64,000 nucleotides of DNA, taken from contig NZ_JALJRY010000013.1 in assembly GCF_024519455.1 (NCBI RefSeq), positions 231,668 to 295,667 on the forward strand, read 5' to 3'. Position 1 is the stretch's first letter. Each line of letters begins with the position of its first letter. This DNA is from Streptomyces sp. STR69 (lineage in GTDB: Bacteria > Actinomycetota > Actinomycetes > Streptomycetales > Streptomycetaceae). Shown here one piece after another: positions 1 to 7,866 of this stretch. The translations under genes were made by a program, and so were the position numbers. Below the pieces are notes generated by a model that searched no databases, was not told the origin of the DNA, and worked only from the letters and a program-made list of their open reading frames with translations.

Positions 1-34
1 GCCTGCGGGGGCGGTGACACCAGGGGGCCGACGA

Positions 35-74
35 CGCGGCCCGGCGCTCGTGCGGGGATGAGCACCGGGCCGCG
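35..74. terminator. Hairpin, probable transcription terminator of a gene left of the window
   Basis: Inverted repeat with a 15-base stem (35-49 against 60-74, one C-A mismatch) and a 10-base loop, almost all G/C. No U-tract is visible, which is usual for Streptomyces terminators. It lies in the 254 bases before the first gene, so it most likely ends a transcript from outside the window. No gene is seen in 1-254. Confidence 0.5.
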
Positions 75-254
75 GCGACGGCCGTGTCCGCGAATACGCC
101 GGGCCGACGTGGCGGAGAGGGCGAGGTCTGCTCCGGGCGGCCCAAGTGGGCGATCGGCCACCGTCGCCGGTCCGTCCGCGGGGCGGCGAAAACCCCCTGC
201 TCCCCGGCGATCTCCGTCATAGGCTTACGGCCGCTGTCTGCCGAGGGAGGACAC

Positions 255-2687
255 ATGGGGATCCGAAGCCTGACCCGCACCGAAGCCGAGCACCGGGCCG
301 CGCTGATCGCGGTCGAGCGGTACGACGTGGACGTCGATCTGACCGCGCTGCCCGACGGGCCGGAGGTGCGCTCCGTCTCCACCGTGGCGTTCACGTGTCG
401 CGAGCCGGGCGCGGCGACCTTCGTGGACTGCGCGGCGCGGGTGCTGAGCGCGACGCTGAACGGGGTCGAGGTCGGCCCCGGCGAGGACGGGCGGATCCAG
501 CTCCCGGGTCTCGCCGCGCACAACGTGCTGCGCGTGGAGAGCGTGCAGGCCGACACCACCACCGGCGAGGGCGTGCACCGGGCGACGGACCCCGGCGACG
601 GCGAGGTGTACGTGTGGATGAGCTTCGAACCGGACGAGGCCCGTTTCGTGTGGGCCTGCTTCGACCAGCCCGACCTCAAGGCCCCGCACGCCTTCACCGT
701 GACGGCCCCGGCAGCGTGGACCGTCACCAGCAACTCCGGTGACGCGGACGTCGAGGAGCTGGGCGCGGCCCGCCGGTGGACCTTCCCGGACACCCCGCCC
801 CTGTCGACGTACAACACGGTCATCAACGCGGGCCCCTTCCACGAGGTCCGCCGCGAGGTGGACGGCCACAACCTGGGCCTGTACGCCCGCCGTTCGCTCG
901 CGGAGGTCCTCGACCGTGACGCCGAGGAGATCTTCACCCTCACCCGCCAGGGCCTCGCCTTCTACGCCGAGGCCTTCGCGATGCCGTTCCCGCAGCGCCG
1001 GTACGACCAGGTCTTCATGCCCGAGTTCGGCGGGGCGATGGAGAACTACGGCTGTGTGACGTGGTCGGACGCGTTCCTGCGGCGGGCCACGCCGACTCCC
1101 GCCGAACACGGGCTGCTCGCACGGGTGTTGCTGCACGAGATGGCGCACATGTGGTTCGGCAACATCGTCACCATGCGCTGGTGGGACGACCTCTGGCTGA
1201 ACGAGGCGTTCGCGGAGTTCGCCTGCCACTGGGCCGCCGAGCGCGCCACCCGGCACACCGACGCGTGGGCGAGCCATCTGATGATCGGCAAGATCAGCGC
1301 GTACCTGTCCGACCAGGGCCCCGCCTCGCACCCGATCCACCAGCCCATCCACGATGTCGCCCAGGCCGCGTCGATCTTCGACAACATCACGTATCCCAAG
1401 GGCGCGTCCGTCCTCCAGCAGCTCAAGACGTACGTCGGCGAAGAGCACTTCAGGACAGGTATGGCCGCCTACTTCGCCCGCCACGCGTGGGGCAACACCA
1501 CGCTCCAGGACCTGATCGACTCGCTGTCGGAGGCCAGTGGCCGCGACCTCGACACCTGGCGCACGGCCTGGCTGACGACGGCGGGCACCGACCGCTTCTC
1601 GCTGGAGCGCGACGGCGACACCCTCACGCTGGTGGCCGAGGGCAGCCCGCGTCCGCAGGTGCTGGCGGTGGGCGCGTACGGGGAGAACGGCGACGCGCTG
1701 GAACGCCGGGCGCTGGTGCGGGTAGAGGTGACGGAGACCCGGACTCCGGTGACCGGCCTCCCGCCCGCCGACGTGCTGCTGATCAACGACGACGACCTGA
1801 CCTTCGCGACGACCCGCCCGGACCCCGCCACCAGGGACGCTCTCTTCCGTACGGCGGCGAGGTTGCCCACGGCGATCTCGCGGGGCGTGGCCGCGGCCAC
1901 CGTGTGGGACATGCTGACGACCGGCGAGGCCACGGCGGCGGAGGCCGGGCGGTGCCTCACCGCGTTGCTGGCGGCCGAGACGTCCGACGCGGTGATCGAG
2001 CCGTATCTGACCCTCGCCGCGAACATCGCGGAACTGTGGGCGCCGTCCGCCGAGCGGACCGCATTGTCGGCCGCGGTAGCGGCGGCCTGTCTCCGGCTCG
2101 CCGACGACCCGGGCCGCCGTCAGGTCGCGCTGCGCGGGCTGGCCCGCACCGCGACGACCCGGGAGGATCTCGGCCGGCTCCGCGAACAGGCCGGCGACGA
2201 CGTGGACCTGCACTGGCGCGCGCTGGTCCGCGACGCGGAACTGGGCGGGGACGTGGCCGCGGAGTCCGAGCTCCTGCTCGCCCGTGACCCGGACCCCGAC
2301 GCCTGGACCCGCGCCCTCACCGTCCGGGCCGCGCTGCCCGACGCGGCCACGAAGGCGGAGGTCTGGCAGCAACTGGCCGTGGACCGCGCCGTCCCCGTCA
2401 ACTCGGTGGGTCTGGTGGCGGCGGCCTTCTGGCGCCCGGGCCAGGACGCGCTGCTGACCCCGTACGCCGAACGCTATCTGGAGGCGATCCCGAAGCTGCA
2501 CCAGGGAGGAATGCTCCTGGCGATGAGCTACACGCACCGCCTCTTCCCGTTGCACGCCATCGACCCGACGTACATCGAGCGGGCCCAGGAGGCGTCCCGG
2601 GAGGCGGTGCCGGTGGTCCGCACCACGCTCCTGGAGCGCTCGGACGAGGTGAGCCGCATGCTCCGCGCCCGGGGCAAGGTGACCTGA
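255..2687 (+). CDS. pepN: Aminopeptidase N (M1 family zinc metallopeptidase)
   Basis: Cytosolic zinc exopeptidase that removes N-terminal residues from peptides. The 810-residue product carries the substrate-anchoring GAMEN motif near residue 260 and the zinc site HEMAH at about 294-298. The third zinc ligand is the Glu of WLNEAFAEF some 19 residues further on. The C-terminal half looks like the helical ERAP1-type domain. The length is slightly below the 850-870 usual for actinobacterial PepN. ATG 255 is chosen because GGGAGG (245-250) lies just upstream and family similarity starts there; the frame is open further upstream but has no comparable ribosome site. It converges tail to tail with the regulator at 2693 and appears monocistronic. 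Confidence 0.95.
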   Translation: MGIRSLTRTEAEHRAALIAVERYDVDVDLTALPDGPEVRSVSTVAFTCREPGAATFVDCAARVLSATLNGVEVGPGEDGRIQLPGLAAHNVLRVESVQADTTTGEGVHRATDPGDGEVYVWMSFEPDEARFVWACFDQPDLKAPHAFTVTAPAAWTVTSNSGDADVEELGAARRWTFPDTPPLSTYNTVINAGPFHEVRREVDGHNLGLYARRSLAEVLDRDAEEIFTLTRQGLAFYAEAFAMPFPQRRYDQVFMPEFGGAMENYGCVTWSDAFLRRATPTPAEHGLLARVLLHEMAHMWFGNIVTMRWWDDLWLNEAFAEFACHWAAERATRHTDAWASHLMIGKISAYLSDQGPASHPIHQPIHDVAQAASIFDNITYPKGASVLQQLKTYVGEEHFRTGMAAYFARHAWGNTTLQDLIDSLSEASGRDLDTWRTAWLTTAGTDRFSLERDGDTLTLVAEGSPRPQVLAVGAYGENGDALERRALVRVEVTETRTPVTGLPPADVLLINDDDLTFATTRPDPATRDALFRTAARLPTAISRGVAAATVWDMLTTGEATAAEAGRCLTALLAAETSDAVIEPYLTLAANIAELWAPSAERTALSAAVAAACLRLADDPGRRQVALRGLARTATTREDLGRLREQAGDDVDLHWRALVRDAELGGDVAAESELLLARDPDPDAWTRALTVRAALPDAATKAEVWQQLAVDRAVPVNSVGLVAAAFWRPGQDALLTPYAERYLEAIPKLHQGGMLLAMSYTHRLFPLHAIDPTYIERAQEASREAVPVVRTTLLERSDEVSRMLRARGKVT

Positions 2688-2692
2688 CGGGC

Positions 2693-3883
2693 TCAGCGGC
2701 TCGTTCCACCACCCAACCGGTCGGCCAGGCAGGCGAGATAGAGGGCCATGGCCGTCCGGTACTCCCTCAGGGGACGTCCGGTGATCTGCTCAATCTTGTT
2801 CATCCGGTAGACGACGGTGTTCCGGTGGATGTGCAGGGCCTCGGCGGTACGGACAAGGTTGAACCCGCTCTCGCACCAGGCGGTGACCGTGTCGCGGAGG
2901 GCCTGCCAGTCCGGCTGCGCGCGCAGTTCGGTGGCGGTGAGGTCCAGCAGCCGGTTGCGGGCCGCCTGGCTCACCGCCGTCACCACCTGGTGGACACGCA
3001 GGTCCGTGATCAGGTGCACGGAGGCGGCCTCGGCGAACCGGGCACCGAGCCGCAGCGCGTCGCACGCGTCCTGGTAGGAGTCGTGCAGGCCGCCCACAGA
3101 GGTGGCCGGTTCGCCGAGGCCGGCGCGGGCGACGAGTCCGTTCTGGGCGGCGATGAGATCGGTGACCCGCCGGCAGTCGCCGTCGAGGGAGGTCGTGGAG
3201 CAGCCGGCGGGGAGCCGGTGCAGGACGCCGATCCAGCCGGGTGCGGTGGAGGCGACGATGTCCTGGGGGTCGGCGAAGATCTCCCCCACGGTACGCAGCA
3301 GTTCGGAGCGGACCAGAGCCATGTCCCGCGGCTGGGTGCCGCCCTGGCGGCGGGGCGCCGGATGGGGCACGCTCACCTCGAAGGCGACGGCGACCCGCCG
3401 TAGGCGCAGGTCGAAGCCGAGTTCGGCGGCGCGGAACACGAGGAAGTCGCCCTCGACGACCTGGGGGTCGTAGGACGCGATGTCGGTGAGGAGTTTCTCG
3501 GCGGCCCGTTCGGCGAGCAGCCGGGAGCGCAGCATCACGGACTCCCGGAGCAGGATCTCCGTCTGGCGTTTGACGAGGAGTCCGAAGCGGCGGACCTGGG
3601 CGGGTGTGCCGGTGATACCGACCGTCCCCACCGCCTGCCCGTTGGTGATCAGCGGGAGGGTCACACCGGGGCGTACGCCGCGCAGTTGCTGTGCCTGGGA
3701 GGCGCTGTGCGTGGCTGGTTCCTTCGTACGGACGACCTCTACGGACGCCTCGTGGAAACTGCCGACGCGGCTGCTGTCGCCGCTGCCGATGACGATGCCC
3801 TCCGCGTCCGTGATCAGCACGTTGAAGCCGATGACGGCGGAGGTGTCCCCGGCGATCTCCTGCGCGAGTGAGGGGCTCAGCAC
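2693..3883 (-). CDS. PucR/CdaR-type transcriptional regulator
   Basis: Transcription factor of 396 residues. It has an N-terminal diacid-recognition-like sensor (about 1-130), a GGDEF-like middle region and a C-terminal PucR helix-turn-helix (NLVRTAEALHIHRNTVVYRM at 342-361). GTG 3883 is preferred over a start 43 codons upstream because GGGGAGG precedes it at good spacing and CdaR proteins normally begin with this LSPSLAQEI-like segment. It is divergent from the ABC transporter/oxidoreductase operon starting at 4098, so it probably controls that operon. A 14-base perfect palindrome at 3955-3968 is the likely operator. The effector is unknown; amino acids or their keto acids fit the neighbours. 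Confidence 0.85.
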   Translation of the reverse strand: MLSPSLAQEIAGDTSAVIGFNVLITDAEGIVIGSGDSSRVGSFHEASVEVVRTKEPATHSASQAQQLRGVRPGVTLPLITNGQAVGTVGITGTPAQVRRFGLLVKRQTEILLRESVMLRSRLLAERAAEKLLTDIASYDPQVVEGDFLVFRAAELGFDLRLRRVAVAFEVSVPHPAPRRQGGTQPRDMALVRSELLRTVGEIFADPQDIVASTAPGWIGVLHRLPAGCSTTSLDGDCRRVTDLIAAQNGLVARAGLGEPATSVGGLHDSYQDACDALRLGARFAEAASVHLITDLRVHQVVTAVSQAARNRLLDLTATELRAQPDWQALRDTVTAWCESGFNLVRTAEALHIHRNTVVYRMNKIEQITGRPLREYRTAMALYLACLADRLGGGTSR

Positions 3884-3954
3884 AGGCGTTCCTCCCCTGG
3901 CGGTACGTGCCGGACTGGACGCACCGTACAGCGGAGCGCGCGAATCCGGCCACA

Positions 3955-3968
3955 ACTTCGTACGAAGT
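3955..3968. promoter_or_regulatory. 14-bp perfect palindrome, candidate operator for the PucR-type regulator
   Basis: ACTTCGTACGAAGT reads the same on both strands. It lies between the divergent regulator (start 3883) and the transporter operon (start 4098), 72 bases upstream of the regulator. The position suits autoregulation and control of the operon. The assignment to this regulator is inferred from position only. Confidence 0.5.
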
Positions 3969-4097
3969 GGACGATGACGCGGGCTCGGCCGATGCCTAGC
4001 GTTTGGGCCCAATCACTTCCCGCCGAGGGCACAGCGCGGTGAACGGCGGGTCCCTTCAGTGCCGATCCCTCAGTGCCGATACGGAAGGCCCGTGCCG

Positions 4098-5030
4098 ATG
4101 ATCCGTGTGCGCTCGCTTGTCGTCGCGTTGTCCGCGACGCTGATGTTGTCCACCGTCGCCGCCTGTGGTTCCGGGGGCGACGACGCCCCGAAGAACGTCT
4201 CCGCGAAGACCGCCGCCCTGGGCACGCTCACGCCCGGCGTCCTCAAGGTCGCCGTCGAACCGTACGCGCCCTACACCACCGAGCAGGGCGGAAAGATCGT
4301 CGGGCTGGACGGCGACATCCTGACCTACATCGCCAAGAAACTGGGCCTGCAGATCAAGCCGCAGGTCACGGACTTCGCCGGCATGCTCGCCGGGGTCCAG
4401 TCCCGCCGCGTCGACATCACCGTCGGCGGTGTCGCCTGGTCCGCGGACCGGCAGAAACAGGGGCTGTTCACCGACCCGCCGTACTACTCGCCCCCGGCGA
4501 TGGCCGTCCGCAGCGGCAAGACCTACAGGACGGTCGCCGACCTCAAGGGCCGCAGTCTCGGCACGGTCGACGGCTACGTCTGGGTCAAGTCGATCCAGGC
4601 CGTGCCCGGGGCGAAGCTGCACGCCTACCCGGACGCCAACGGGGTGTTCGACGACCTCGGCGCCGGCCGGATCGACGTCGGCTTCCTGGACCCGCTGATC
4701 ATCATCGCGGCGCAGAAGCAGCGGCCCGACCTGAAGATCGCCACGGAGTACCTGACCCCGCCGACCGCGGCCGAGGTGAAGGCGAAGCCCGCCTACCAGT
4801 ACTTCCAGCCGTACCAGACGGGCTTCTACCTCCCCAAGAAGGCCACCAAGCTGGAGCGGGCGATCTCCGCGCAGATCGACGCCATGTACAAGAACGGCGA
4901 GTTGGCGAAGCTCGTCAAGAAGTACGGCGGCGATCCCGAGCAGTTCCTCAAGCCCGCCGCCGACATGGCCGCCGCCCGACGCGGTGTGGACCGGCCGAGC
5001 GACTGGACCCCGCCGTCCATCGGGAAGTGA
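4098..5030 (+). CDS. ABC transporter solute-binding lipoprotein (family 3, amino-acid type)
   Basis: Extracytoplasmic substrate-binding protein of 310 residues for a polar amino acid importer. The N-terminus is a lipoprotein signal (MIRVRSL, hydrophobic core, then TVAAC) with the lipidated Cys at residue 23. The mature part shows the family 3 pattern (GLDGDILTYIAKKLG, LAGVQSRRVDITVGGV, GAGRIDVGFLDP). ATG 4098 follows GGAAGG at 4083-4088 with 9-base spacing. GTG 4092 and ATG 4059 are in frame but less well placed. It is the first gene of an operon with permease (5040), ATPase (5792) and an FAD oxidoreductase (6583). The true substrate cannot be read from sequence; a D-amino acid or imino acid would fit the oxidoreductase. 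Confidence 0.9.
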   Translation: MIRVRSLVVALSATLMLSTVAACGSGGDDAPKNVSAKTAALGTLTPGVLKVAVEPYAPYTTEQGGKIVGLDGDILTYIAKKLGLQIKPQVTDFAGMLAGVQSRRVDITVGGVAWSADRQKQGLFTDPPYYSPPAMAVRSGKTYRTVADLKGRSLGTVDGYVWVKSIQAVPGAKLHAYPDANGVFDDLGAGRIDVGFLDPLIIIAAQKQRPDLKIATEYLTPPTAAEVKAKPAYQYFQPYQTGFYLPKKATKLERAISAQIDAMYKNGELAKLVKKYGGDPEQFLKPAADMAAARRGVDRPSDWTPPSIGK

Positions 5031-5039
5031 GGAACCGAC

Positions 5040-5795
5040 ATGTCGAGTCTCTTCCAAGTCCCCTGGTCCGACTACCGGTCCGACCTGATCGACGCGCTCT
5101 GGCGCACGGTCTCGTACACGGTGGTCAGCTTCACCGGCGCGGTCGTGCTGGGCCTGGTCGTGGCACTGCTCAGACTCAGCAAGGCCTGGCCCGCGCGTGC
5201 CGTCGCCGCCGTCTACACGGAGATCTTCAAGAACGTCCCGCTGCTGGCCATCATCTTCCTGACCTACTTCGGTCTGGCTTCGGCGGGCATCCGGCTGGAC
5301 GTGTTCACGGCCGGGTGCCTCAGCCTCGTCGTCTTCTACGCCGCCTATCTGTCCGAGATCTTCCGGTCCGCGATCAGCGGGGTGCACGACGGGCAGACCG
5401 AGGCCGGTGAGGCGCTGGGGCTGGGCCGGGTGGGCATCTTCGTCCACATCGTGCTGCCGCAGGCGGTCCGGCAGGCGCTGGCCGGTACCAACACCATGCT
5501 GGTCGACCTGTTGAAGTCCACCTCGCTCCTGGTCACCGTGTCCGCCGCCGAGCTGATGTCGGAGGGACGGCTCATCACGTCCGCAACCTTCCGGGCGCTG
5601 GAGGTGTACCTGGTCATCTCGGCCATCTACTTCGCCCTGTGCTATCCGCTCTCCCAGCTCCTTCTGCTGCTGGAGCGCAAGGTGCGCGCGGGCGTCCCGC
5701 TGTCCCCCTGGCGACGGCGCCGGGTGCGTGCGGCGCGGGCGCTGCTCGCCGCCGAGCTCGGCACGGGAGCCAACCTGAAGGAGTCGGCCGTATGA
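5040..5795 (+). CDS. Amino-acid-type ABC transporter permease
   Basis: Inner membrane permease of 251 residues from the His/Glu/Gln/Arg/opine family. About five transmembrane segments are visible, and the ATPase-contacting EAA loop reads EAGEALGLGRVGIFVHIVLP. An N-terminal segment with RTVSYTVVSFTGAVVLGL begins the typical BPD_transp_1 fold. Only one permease gene is present, so it probably forms a homodimer. It starts nine bases after the binding-protein stop and its last codons overlap the ATPase start by 4 bases. The C-terminal 30 residues are Arg/Ala-rich and likely cytoplasmic. Confidence 0.92.
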   Translation: MSSLFQVPWSDYRSDLIDALWRTVSYTVVSFTGAVVLGLVVALLRLSKAWPARAVAAVYTEIFKNVPLLAIIFLTYFGLASAGIRLDVFTAGCLSLVVFYAAYLSEIFRSAISGVHDGQTEAGEALGLGRVGIFVHIVLPQAVRQALAGTNTMLVDLLKSTSLLVTVSAAELMSEGRLITSATFRALEVYLVISAIYFALCYPLSQLLLLLERKVRAGVPLSPWRRRRVRAARALLAAELGTGANLKESAV

Positions 5796-6586
5796 CCGAG
5801 CCCGTCACCACGGCGAAGTCCGCCCCAACTGCCCCTGCGGAAGCGATCGTTCGGATCGAGGGGCTGAGCAAGTCCTTCGACGGGCGGCTCGTGCTCGACG
5901 ACGTGAGTCTGGAAGTCGACCGCGGCCGGATCGTCAGCGTCATCGGGCAGAGCGGCGGCGGCAAGACGACGTTGATGCGCTGCGTCAACCTGCTGGAACG
6001 CCCCGACCGGGGCACGGTCGAGGTCGCCGGGGAGGTGGTGCACCGCGACGGCCGCATCGTCTGCCGCGACCTGCCCGGGCTGCGCCGCACGGTCGGCATG
6101 GTCTTCCAGCGCTTCAACCTCTTCCCCCATCTCACGGCCGTGGAGAACATCGTGGTCGCCCAACGCAAGGCCGGTGTACCGGAGTCGGAGGCCCTGGAAC
6201 GGGCCGTCGCCCTGCTGCGCCGGGTCGGGGTGGCCCACCGCGGCCTCGCCCTGCCCGACCGGCTCTCCGGCGGCGAGCAGCAACGCGTCGCCATCGCCCG
6301 CGCGTTGGCGCTCCGGCCCGAGGTGCTGCTCTTCGACGAACCCACCTCCTCCCTGGACCCCGAGGCCACCCGCGAGGTGCTCAGCGTGATGCGAGAACTG
6401 GCCGCCGACGGCATGACGATGCTGCTGGTCACCCATGAACTCCCCTTCGCCCGCGAGGTGTCGGACCACGTCGTCTTCGTCGACGGTGGCCGGATCGTGG
6501 AGGAGGGCCGTCCCCAACAGGTCATCGACCACCCGGAACAGGCCCGGACCCGCGAGTTCCTCGCCTCCTACGGATCGACGTCATGA
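5792..6586 (+). CDS. Amino-acid-type ABC transporter ATP-binding protein
   Basis: ATPase subunit (264 residues) energising the importer encoded just upstream. Walker A GQSGGGKT is at 52-59, followed by the Q-loop (VFQRFNLFPHL), the signature LSGGEQQR and Walker B VLLFDEPTSSLDPE, then the switch His in LLVTHEL. This is a GlnQ/HisP-like polar amino acid ATPase at normal length with an extra ~20-residue N-terminal tail. The ATG overlaps the permease stop (ATGA), and its own stop overlaps the next ATG in the same way, so translation of the last three genes is probably coupled. Longer in-frame starts lie inside the permease and are not supported. Confidence 0.93.
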   Translation: MTEPVTTAKSAPTAPAEAIVRIEGLSKSFDGRLVLDDVSLEVDRGRIVSVIGQSGGGKTTLMRCVNLLERPDRGTVEVAGEVVHRDGRIVCRDLPGLRRTVGMVFQRFNLFPHLTAVENIVVAQRKAGVPESEALERAVALLRRVGVAHRGLALPDRLSGGEQQRVAIARALALRPEVLLFDEPTSSLDPEATREVLSVMRELAADGMTMLLVTHELPFAREVSDHVVFVDGGRIVEEGRPQQVIDHPEQARTREFLASYGSTS

Positions 6587-7866
6587 CCGGGAACGGCGCT
6601 CCCGTCGTCGTGGTCGGCGGCGGCGTCGTGGGCCTGTGCACGGCGTACTACCTGGCCGAGGCCGGCCTGGAGGTGGAGGTCGTCGAGCGGCGCGCGCTGG
6701 GTTCCGGTGCGTCCCGGGGCAACGCGGGCTGGGTCTGCCTCAGCCATTCGACGCCGGTCCCGGCCCCCGGCGTGGTGCGCTACGCGCTCCGCTCCCTGGG
6801 CCGCCCGGACTCGCCCCTGTATCTACGGCCGCTGCCCGATCCGGCGTTCGTACGGTGGCTGTGGCGGTTCTGGCGCAGCAGCACACCGGCCGCGTTCCGG
6901 CGCGGCTACACGGCGATCGCCGAGCTGAACCGCACCACGTTCGACCTCTTCGACGGATTGGGCGCGGCCGGGGTCGAGACCAGTCTCACCCGGCCCGGCA
7001 TGGTGCACGCGTTCCTCTCCCCCGCCGAGGCCCGCCATCACCTCGCCGTCCAGCGGCAGATGGCGCACGGCCGCTATCCGTTGCCCGACGACGTGGTCAC
7101 GGGCGACGAGGCCCGTCTCCTCGACCCGGCGCTGTCCTCCCGGGTCCGCGCCGCCTATCTCGTGGAGGGCGAGGGCGTGGTCGATCCGGAGGCCTTCGCC
7201 CGTGCGCTGGGCGAGGCCCTGGCGGCGTCCGGGGTGAAGATCCACGAGAACACGGACGCCACCGGGTTCCGTACCGAGGGCAACCGCGTCACCGCGCTGC
7301 GCACCGCGACCGGCGAGATCCCCTGCTCGGCCGCCGTCATCGCGGCCGGAATGCGCTCCTCGGATCTGCTCGGCTCGCTCGGCCATCCGCTGCCGCTCCA
7401 GGCGGGGAAGGGCTACAGCTTCTCCGTCGACCTGGACCCGGCACCCCGGCACACGCTGTACTTCGGCGAGCGCAGGGCCGTCGCCTCGCCGATCGGCCCC
7501 ACCACGCGTATCGGCGGCACGATGGAGTTGAGCGGCAACAACAACCGTCTCGACTGGCGCCGCATCGTCGCCGTCGCGCTCGCGAGCCGGCACTATCTGG
7601 GCGGCTGGTTCGACGACCCCGACGACCTGGTGAGCCTCATCCGCGATCCCTGGGTGGGCGGTCGCCCCTTCCTCCCCGACGGGCTTCCGGTCATCGACCG
7701 CGTCCCCGGGCACGACAACGCGTTCGCGGCGACCGGACACGGCATGCTCGGCGTCACCCTGGGGCCCGTCACCGGACACCGTCTCGCCGACTACGTGCGC
7801 ACCGGTCGACGCCCGGACGTGCTCACGCCGTTCCGCTTCGGCCGGGGGCCTTGGGCCAAGGCCTAG
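6583..7866 (+). CDS. FAD-dependent oxidoreductase, DadA-like D-amino acid dehydrogenase
   Basis: DAO-family flavoprotein of 427 residues, expected to oxidise an amino or imino acid to the keto acid. The N-terminal dinucleotide fold VVVVGGGVVGLCTAYYLAEA (about 7-26) is followed by ERRALGSGASRGNAGWV. The C-terminal FAD contact is near PFLPDGLPVIDR and ATGHGMLGVTLGPVTG, typical of DadA. It is coupled by an ATGA overlap to the ABC ATPase, which suggests that the imported compound is its substrate. Its stop codon overlaps that of the convergent MMPL gene (CTAG, 7863-7866). Whether it acts on D-amino acids, proline or sarcosine-like compounds is undecided. Confidence 0.88.
   Translation: MTGNGAPVVVVGGGVVGLCTAYYLAEAGLEVEVVERRALGSGASRGNAGWVCLSHSTPVPAPGVVRYALRSLGRPDSPLYLRPLPDPAFVRWLWRFWRSSTPAAFRRGYTAIAELNRTTFDLFDGLGAAGVETSLTRPGMVHAFLSPAEARHHLAVQRQMAHGRYPLPDDVVTGDEARLLDPALSSRVRAAYLVEGEGVVDPEAFARALGEALAASGVKIHENTDATGFRTEGNRVTALRTATGEIPCSAAVIAAGMRSSDLLGSLGHPLPLQAGKGYSFSVDLDPAPRHTLYFGERRAVASPIGPTTRIGGTMELSGNNNRLDWRRIVAVALASRHYLGGWFDDPDDLVSLIRDPWVGGRPFLPDGLPVIDRVPGHDNAFAATGHGMLGVTLGPVTGHRLADYVRTGRRPDVLTPFRFGRGPWAKA

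Noticed and set aside
225..2555. Long open frame antisense to pepN (776 codons)
   Set aside because: It is the GC-bias shadow of a well-supported gene; its translation is Arg/Gly/His-rich and shows no domain.
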